Assembly (NCBI GenBank): GCA_004356735.1
Contig: SMWR01000148.1
Span: 1 to 33,761, forward strand
DNA: 33,761 nt
Reading direction: 5' to 3'
Source: Deltaproteobacteria bacterium
Lineage (GTDB): Bacteria > Myxococcota_A > UBA9160 > SMWR01
Shown: positions 31,309 to 33,761 of the stretch, piece by piece
How positions within the stretch are numbered: the first letter of the stretch is position 1
How the letters are laid out: each line of letters begins with the position of its first letter
The notes under the pieces: model-generated
Seen by the model: the letters and a program-made list of their open reading frames with translations, nothing else
Databases searched by the model: none
What the model was told of the DNA's origin: nothing
Made by a program: the position numbers and the translations under genes

Positions 31309-31336
31309 GAACCAGAGCACCGTTCGCCTCGAAGCC

Positions 31337-31365
31337 TCGCTCCGGCCGGTCCGGCCAAGGAGCGA
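31337..31365 (+). promoter_or_regulatory. Hairpin that buries the leuA Shine-Dalgarno sequence
   Basis: TCGCTCC (31337-31343) pairs with GGAGCGA (31359-31365), continued inward by GGCCG (31344-31348) with CGGCC (31352-31356) around a GTC loop. Bases A31357-A31358 are bulged. This gives 12 GC-rich pairs. The leuA Shine-Dalgarno AAGGAG (31357-31362) is inside it, with GGAG fully paired. Translation of leuA would be low unless the hairpin is opened, so it may add a translational layer to the attenuator upstream. The pairing is visible; the regulatory role is inferred. Confidence 0.6.
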
Positions 31366-31368
31366 ATC

Positions 31369-32544
31369 ATGTCCGACAAGATCATCGTCTTCGATACGAC
31401 CCTGCGCGACGGGGAGCAGGCGGCCGGCGTCTGCTTCTCCGAGCGCGACAAGCTGGAGATCGCGTTGCAGCTCGAGGCGATGAACGTCGACGTGATCGAA
31501 GCGGGCTTCCCGGCCGCCTCGCGTGTCGAAGCCTGCAACGTCGCGGCCGTCGCCCGCCAGGTCCGCACGGCCTCGATCTGTGCACTCTCTCGGGCTGTGC
31601 CCGGCGACGTGGATGCCGCGGCCGCCGCCCTCGAAGGCGCCAGCCGGCCCCGCATCCACGTCTTCGTCAACTGCAGCGACGTGCAGCTGGCCCAGCAGCT
31701 CGGCAAGGACCGGGACGAAGTGCTGGGCATGGCGGCGTTCGCGGTCCGCCGTGCGCGCAAATACACCGATGACGTCGAGTTCAGTCCGATGGACGCGACC
31801 CGGGCCGATCCGGTGTTCGTGGCCCAGATCGTGCGCGTCGCCCTGGCCGCCGGCGCCCGCACCATCAACATCCCGGACACCGTCGGCTACATCCTGCCCG
31901 ACCGCCTGGCCGCACTGTTCCGGGATCTCCAGCAGCGCGTCCCCGAGCTGGAAGAGGCCATCCTCTCGTTTCATGGTCAGGACGACCTGGGCCTGGCTAC
32001 GGCCAATGCCCTGGCCGCAGTCTTGAGCGGCGTGCGCCAGGTCGAACTCGCCGTGAACGGCATTGGCGAACGCGCGGGCAATACGGCCTTCGAGGAGGTT
32101 GTGATGGCCATCCAGGTCCACGGGGAATCTCTGGGCGTCCATACGAACGTCGATCCCTCGGGCATTACTGCGATCTCGAGACTGGTGGAAGAGCGCAGCG
32201 GCATGGCCGTCCCGCGCAACAAGGCCATCGTCGGTGCCAACGCCTTCCGCCACGCCTCGGGCATCCACCAGGACGGCGTCCTCAAGTTCCGGGGCAACTA
32301 CGAGGTGATCGACCCGGCCGTGATCGGTCACACCACCGGTACCGAGATCGTGCTGGGCAAGCTGTCGGGTCGGGCGGGCTTCGTGTCCCGAATCCGGGCG
32401 CTCGGGATCGTGCTCCCCGAGGGCGGTCTCGACCGTGCCTTCGACCGCTTCCAGGAAGTCGCCAACCATCGCCCCCAGGTCGACGACGAGGACCTCCGCG
32501 AGATCTGCGATATGGCGCAGTCTGGATGCGTCTCCGATGCGTGA
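31369..32544 (+). CDS. leuA: 2-isopropylmalate synthase-like enzyme, short form without regulatory domain
   Basis: The 391-residue protein belongs to the LeuA/homocitrate synthase family that condenses acetyl-CoA with a 2-oxo acid. The barrel starts with FDTTLRDGEQ (R13, D14, E16), then VDVIEAGFPAAS, a late HGQDDLG (residues 202-208), VNGIGERAGNTAFEEVVMA and GIHQDGVLK. The second His of the usual metal-binding HxH is Gln204. Standard LeuA has about 510 residues with a C-terminal leucine-binding domain; this protein stops after the linker region. ATG 31369 has AAGGAG 6 nt upstream. The leucine-codon leader supports a leucine pathway role over homocitrate or citramalate synthase. Confidence 0.85.
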   Translation: MSDKIIVFDTTLRDGEQAAGVCFSERDKLEIALQLEAMNVDVIEAGFPAASRVEACNVAAVARQVRTASICALSRAVPGDVDAAAAALEGASRPRIHVFVNCSDVQLAQQLGKDRDEVLGMAAFAVRRARKYTDDVEFSPMDATRADPVFVAQIVRVALAAGARTINIPDTVGYILPDRLAALFRDLQQRVPELEEAILSFHGQDDLGLATANALAAVLSGVRQVELAVNGIGERAGNTAFEEVVMAIQVHGESLGVHTNVDPSGITAISRLVEERSGMAVPRNKAIVGANAFRHASGIHQDGVLKFRGNYEVIDPAVIGHTTGTEIVLGKLSGRAGFVSRIRALGIVLPEGGLDRAFDRFQEVANHRPQVDDEDLREICDMAQSGCVSDA

Positions 32545-32570
32545 GTCCCAGCGCAAAGGAGATGAATCCA

Positions 32571-32586
32571 GACGCGATTACGCGTC
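32571..32586. other. Small GC hairpin at the convergent leuA / methyltransferase junction
   Basis: GACGCG-ATTA-CGCGTC is a perfect 6-bp inverted repeat with a four-base loop, spanning the stop codon of the minus-strand methyltransferase (TTA at 32578-32580) 34 nt after the leuA stop. No T-run follows on either strand. It could be a weak two-way transcription end, but this is not established. Confidence 0.3.
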
Positions 32587-33360
32587 CGTGGGTTGCTTGC
32601 AGATGGCGAGCAGGTCGAGGCAGCGGTCGTCGGCGGGGCCAATGGGGAAGTCCTGCCAGGAGGCTTGGGGGGTGCCTTCGTCCGCCTGGGTCTGCCTCCG
32701 GACCAGCACGGCGAAGCGGGCGAAGAGCCATTCGACCAGGCCGCGCGGCAGGAGGTTGCGAAAGCCCAGGGGGTCGATGCGCATGATGCGGCGGATGCGG
32801 GCCGAGCGGGCCGCAAAGTAGGCGTGGACCGGTTCGGTGGCGCCGATTCCCAGGACCTCGACTGTACCGAAGCGGCGCTGTAGCACGTCTCCCAGCTCGT
32901 TGGCCCGGTACTCGTGGACGTGGAAGGGGTTTATGCCGTCGGACATCAGGATGTTGGGCGTCGTCAAGAGTGCGGTTCCGTCCGACGCCAGCAGGTCGGC
33001 GATGGCGTCGACGTAGTCGGTCGGGTCCTCGAGGTGTTCGATCACCTGGAAGCTGATGATCAGGTCGAAGCACCGGGATGCCAGCGGGATGCCTCCGCCG
33101 AGATCGGCGCGCAGGAAGTGGCCGTCATCGCGATGCTTCGAATCCGGGCGGATCCGGTCGAGGCCCACCACGCGCGGGTGTTCGCGGGCGAGGGCGGCCG
33201 TGCCGTAACCCGATCCGGAGCCCAGGTCGAGCACACGGTGGGCGTCGATCATCCGTTGACGCGCCAGTTGGTAGGCGGCCTCGTGGCGCGCCAGGTCGAC
33301 CGAGAAGAGCGGGTCTCCGGCGTGGAGCCGCTCTCCCGTGAAGGTGATGTCGTCGTTCAA
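32578..33360 (-). CDS. Class I SAM-dependent methyltransferase
   Basis: The 260-residue product contains a Rossmann-type SAM fold: motif I RVLDLGSGSGYGTAALA, the acidic end of strand 2 in VVGLDRI, FDLIISFQVIEHLEDPTDYV (motif IV region) and GTALLTTPNI. The N-terminal FTGERLHAGDPLFSVDLARHEAAYQLA occurs in methyltransferases of polysaccharide and lipid gene clusters. The substrate is unknown. The proposed start is TTG (complement of 33358-33360), overlapping the stop of the upstream membrane-protein gene as TTGA; no in-frame ATG or GTG gives the conserved N-terminus. The pairing with a flippase-like gene points to surface glycan or lipid metabolism. Confidence 0.82.
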   Translation of the reverse strand: MNDDITFTGERLHAGDPLFSVDLARHEAAYQLARQRMIDAHRVLDLGSGSGYGTAALAREHPRVVGLDRIRPDSKHRDDGHFLRADLGGGIPLASRCFDLIISFQVIEHLEDPTDYVDAIADLLASDGTALLTTPNILMSDGINPFHVHEYRANELGDVLQRRFGTVEVLGIGATEPVHAYFAARSARIRRIMRIDPLGFRNLLPRGLVEWLFARFAVLVRRQTQADEGTPQASWQDFPIGPADDRCLDLLAICKQPTDA

Positions 33361-33761
33361 GATTTTTTCCAGTCGCCGGCAGCGCGTGTTTCCTGCAAGG
33401 CCTCGCGGGTGTATTCGCGAGCAAACAGGATCCCCAACGCGGCGCGCAGCGCAATCAGGCCTCCCGACAGCACCAGGCTGATGGTGATCAGCATTTCGGG
33501 CGGGGCCACGTCCTTGAAGACGTAGACGGCGGCGATCTGGCCCGTGCCCAGACCGGCCACCGCGATCGGCAGAGCGCCGATCACGGCCAGGATCATCATG
33601 CCCACCACCAGTCGGCCGATCTCGACCGGCACCTGGAAGGCCGCAAAGCTGGCCCCGCCCACCGCGACGAAGCACACGCTGAACACCGCCCGCAAGAGCA
33701 GCAGCTGTCCGAGGCGGTCGGCCGGCGTCGTGCGCAGGGCGTCGAAGATGGCGAGGGAGCG
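33357..33761 (-). CDS. Flippase-like membrane protein (UPF0104/LPG synthase TM type), C-terminal part
   Basis: The frame is open to the window edge, so only the last 134 residues are seen. They hold about three to four hydrophobic segments (for example RAVFSVCFVAVGGASFAAF, LVVGMMILAVIGALPIAVAGLGTGQ, ISLVLSGGLIALRAALGILF) and a short hydrophilic tail ending GDWKKS. The PIAVAGLGTGQIAAVYVF segment followed by a last helix resembles the C-terminal part of the lysylphosphatidylglycerol synthase transmembrane / AglD-like family, often next to glycosyltransferases. The family call is moderate because the N-terminal two thirds are missing. It overlaps the downstream methyltransferase by 4 nt. Confidence 0.6.
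   Translation of the reverse strand, partial: RSLAIFDALRTTPADRLGQLLLLRAVFSVCFVAVGGASFAAFQVPVEIGRLVVGMMILAVIGALPIAVAGLGTGQIAAVYVFKDVAPPEMLITISLVLSGGLIALRAALGILFAREYTREALQETRAAGDWKKS

Noticed and set aside
31260-31335. tRNA-like T-arm on the minus strand (GGTTCGAGTCCC)
   Set aside because: The bases resemble a T-loop, but the flanking sequence gives no T-stem of five pairs, no D-arm, no anticodon arm and no acceptor stem. The local pairing is explained by the + strand hairpin at 31290-31308.

Overview
This GC-rich window is a bacterial chromosome core region. It reads almost entirely on the + strand from the 3' end of tuf to a leuA-type gene, with short minus-strand genes near the right end. 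The gene order (tuf next to the S10 cluster, secY-adk-map-rpmJ-rpsM, pyrR-pyrB-pyrC-carA-carB), the zinc-binding forms of S4 and L36, the short adenylate kinase and the presence of L30 suggest a deltaproteobacterial-grade lineage such as Myxococcota or Desulfobacterota. That placement is an inference and is not firm. I see no mobile element, CRISPR array, rRNA or tRNA.

Layout. 1-13735 is a fused S10-spc-alpha ribosomal protein cluster with secY, adk, map and rpoA. It differs from the usual order: rplC (L3), rplX (L24) and rpsN (S14) are absent from their normal places, with tight junctions, and infA is absent between map and rpmJ. A 28-nt-arm inverted repeat separates tuf from rpsJ and lies between the only good Shine-Dalgarno sequence and the rpsJ start. 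13736-20560 continues co-directionally with a TlpA/ResA-like thioredoxin, an FtsB/DivIC-like protein, argS, a SPOR-domain protein, an rmlD-type reductase, lepA and lepB. L17 carries a long lysine/alanine tail with 15-residue repeats.

20561-28034 is a pyrimidine operon (pyrR-pyrB-pyrC-carA-carB) with overlapping or nearly abutting genes. Directly upstream of the pyrR ribosome binding site is a hairpin matching the known PyrR-binding loop, so PyrR probably represses its own operon by blocking translation initiation. 28142-30565 is recG, convergent with a hotdog thioesterase; the two genes share a CTAG as stop codon on both strands.

31018-31368 is the most interesting stretch. It holds a 27-residue leader ORF with five leucine codons within eight positions, followed by four mutually exclusive RNA segments (1:2, 2:3 and 3:4). 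This is the architecture of a leucine-responsive attenuator. A further hairpin buries the Shine-Dalgarno sequence of the following gene, a leuA homologue. That enzyme is only 391 residues long and lacks the C-terminal leucine-feedback domain of standard LeuA, so control seems to lie in the RNA rather than in the protein. The window ends with a minus-strand SAM methyltransferase and the 3' part of a multi-spanning membrane protein of the flippase-like (UPF0104/LPG synthase TM) type.
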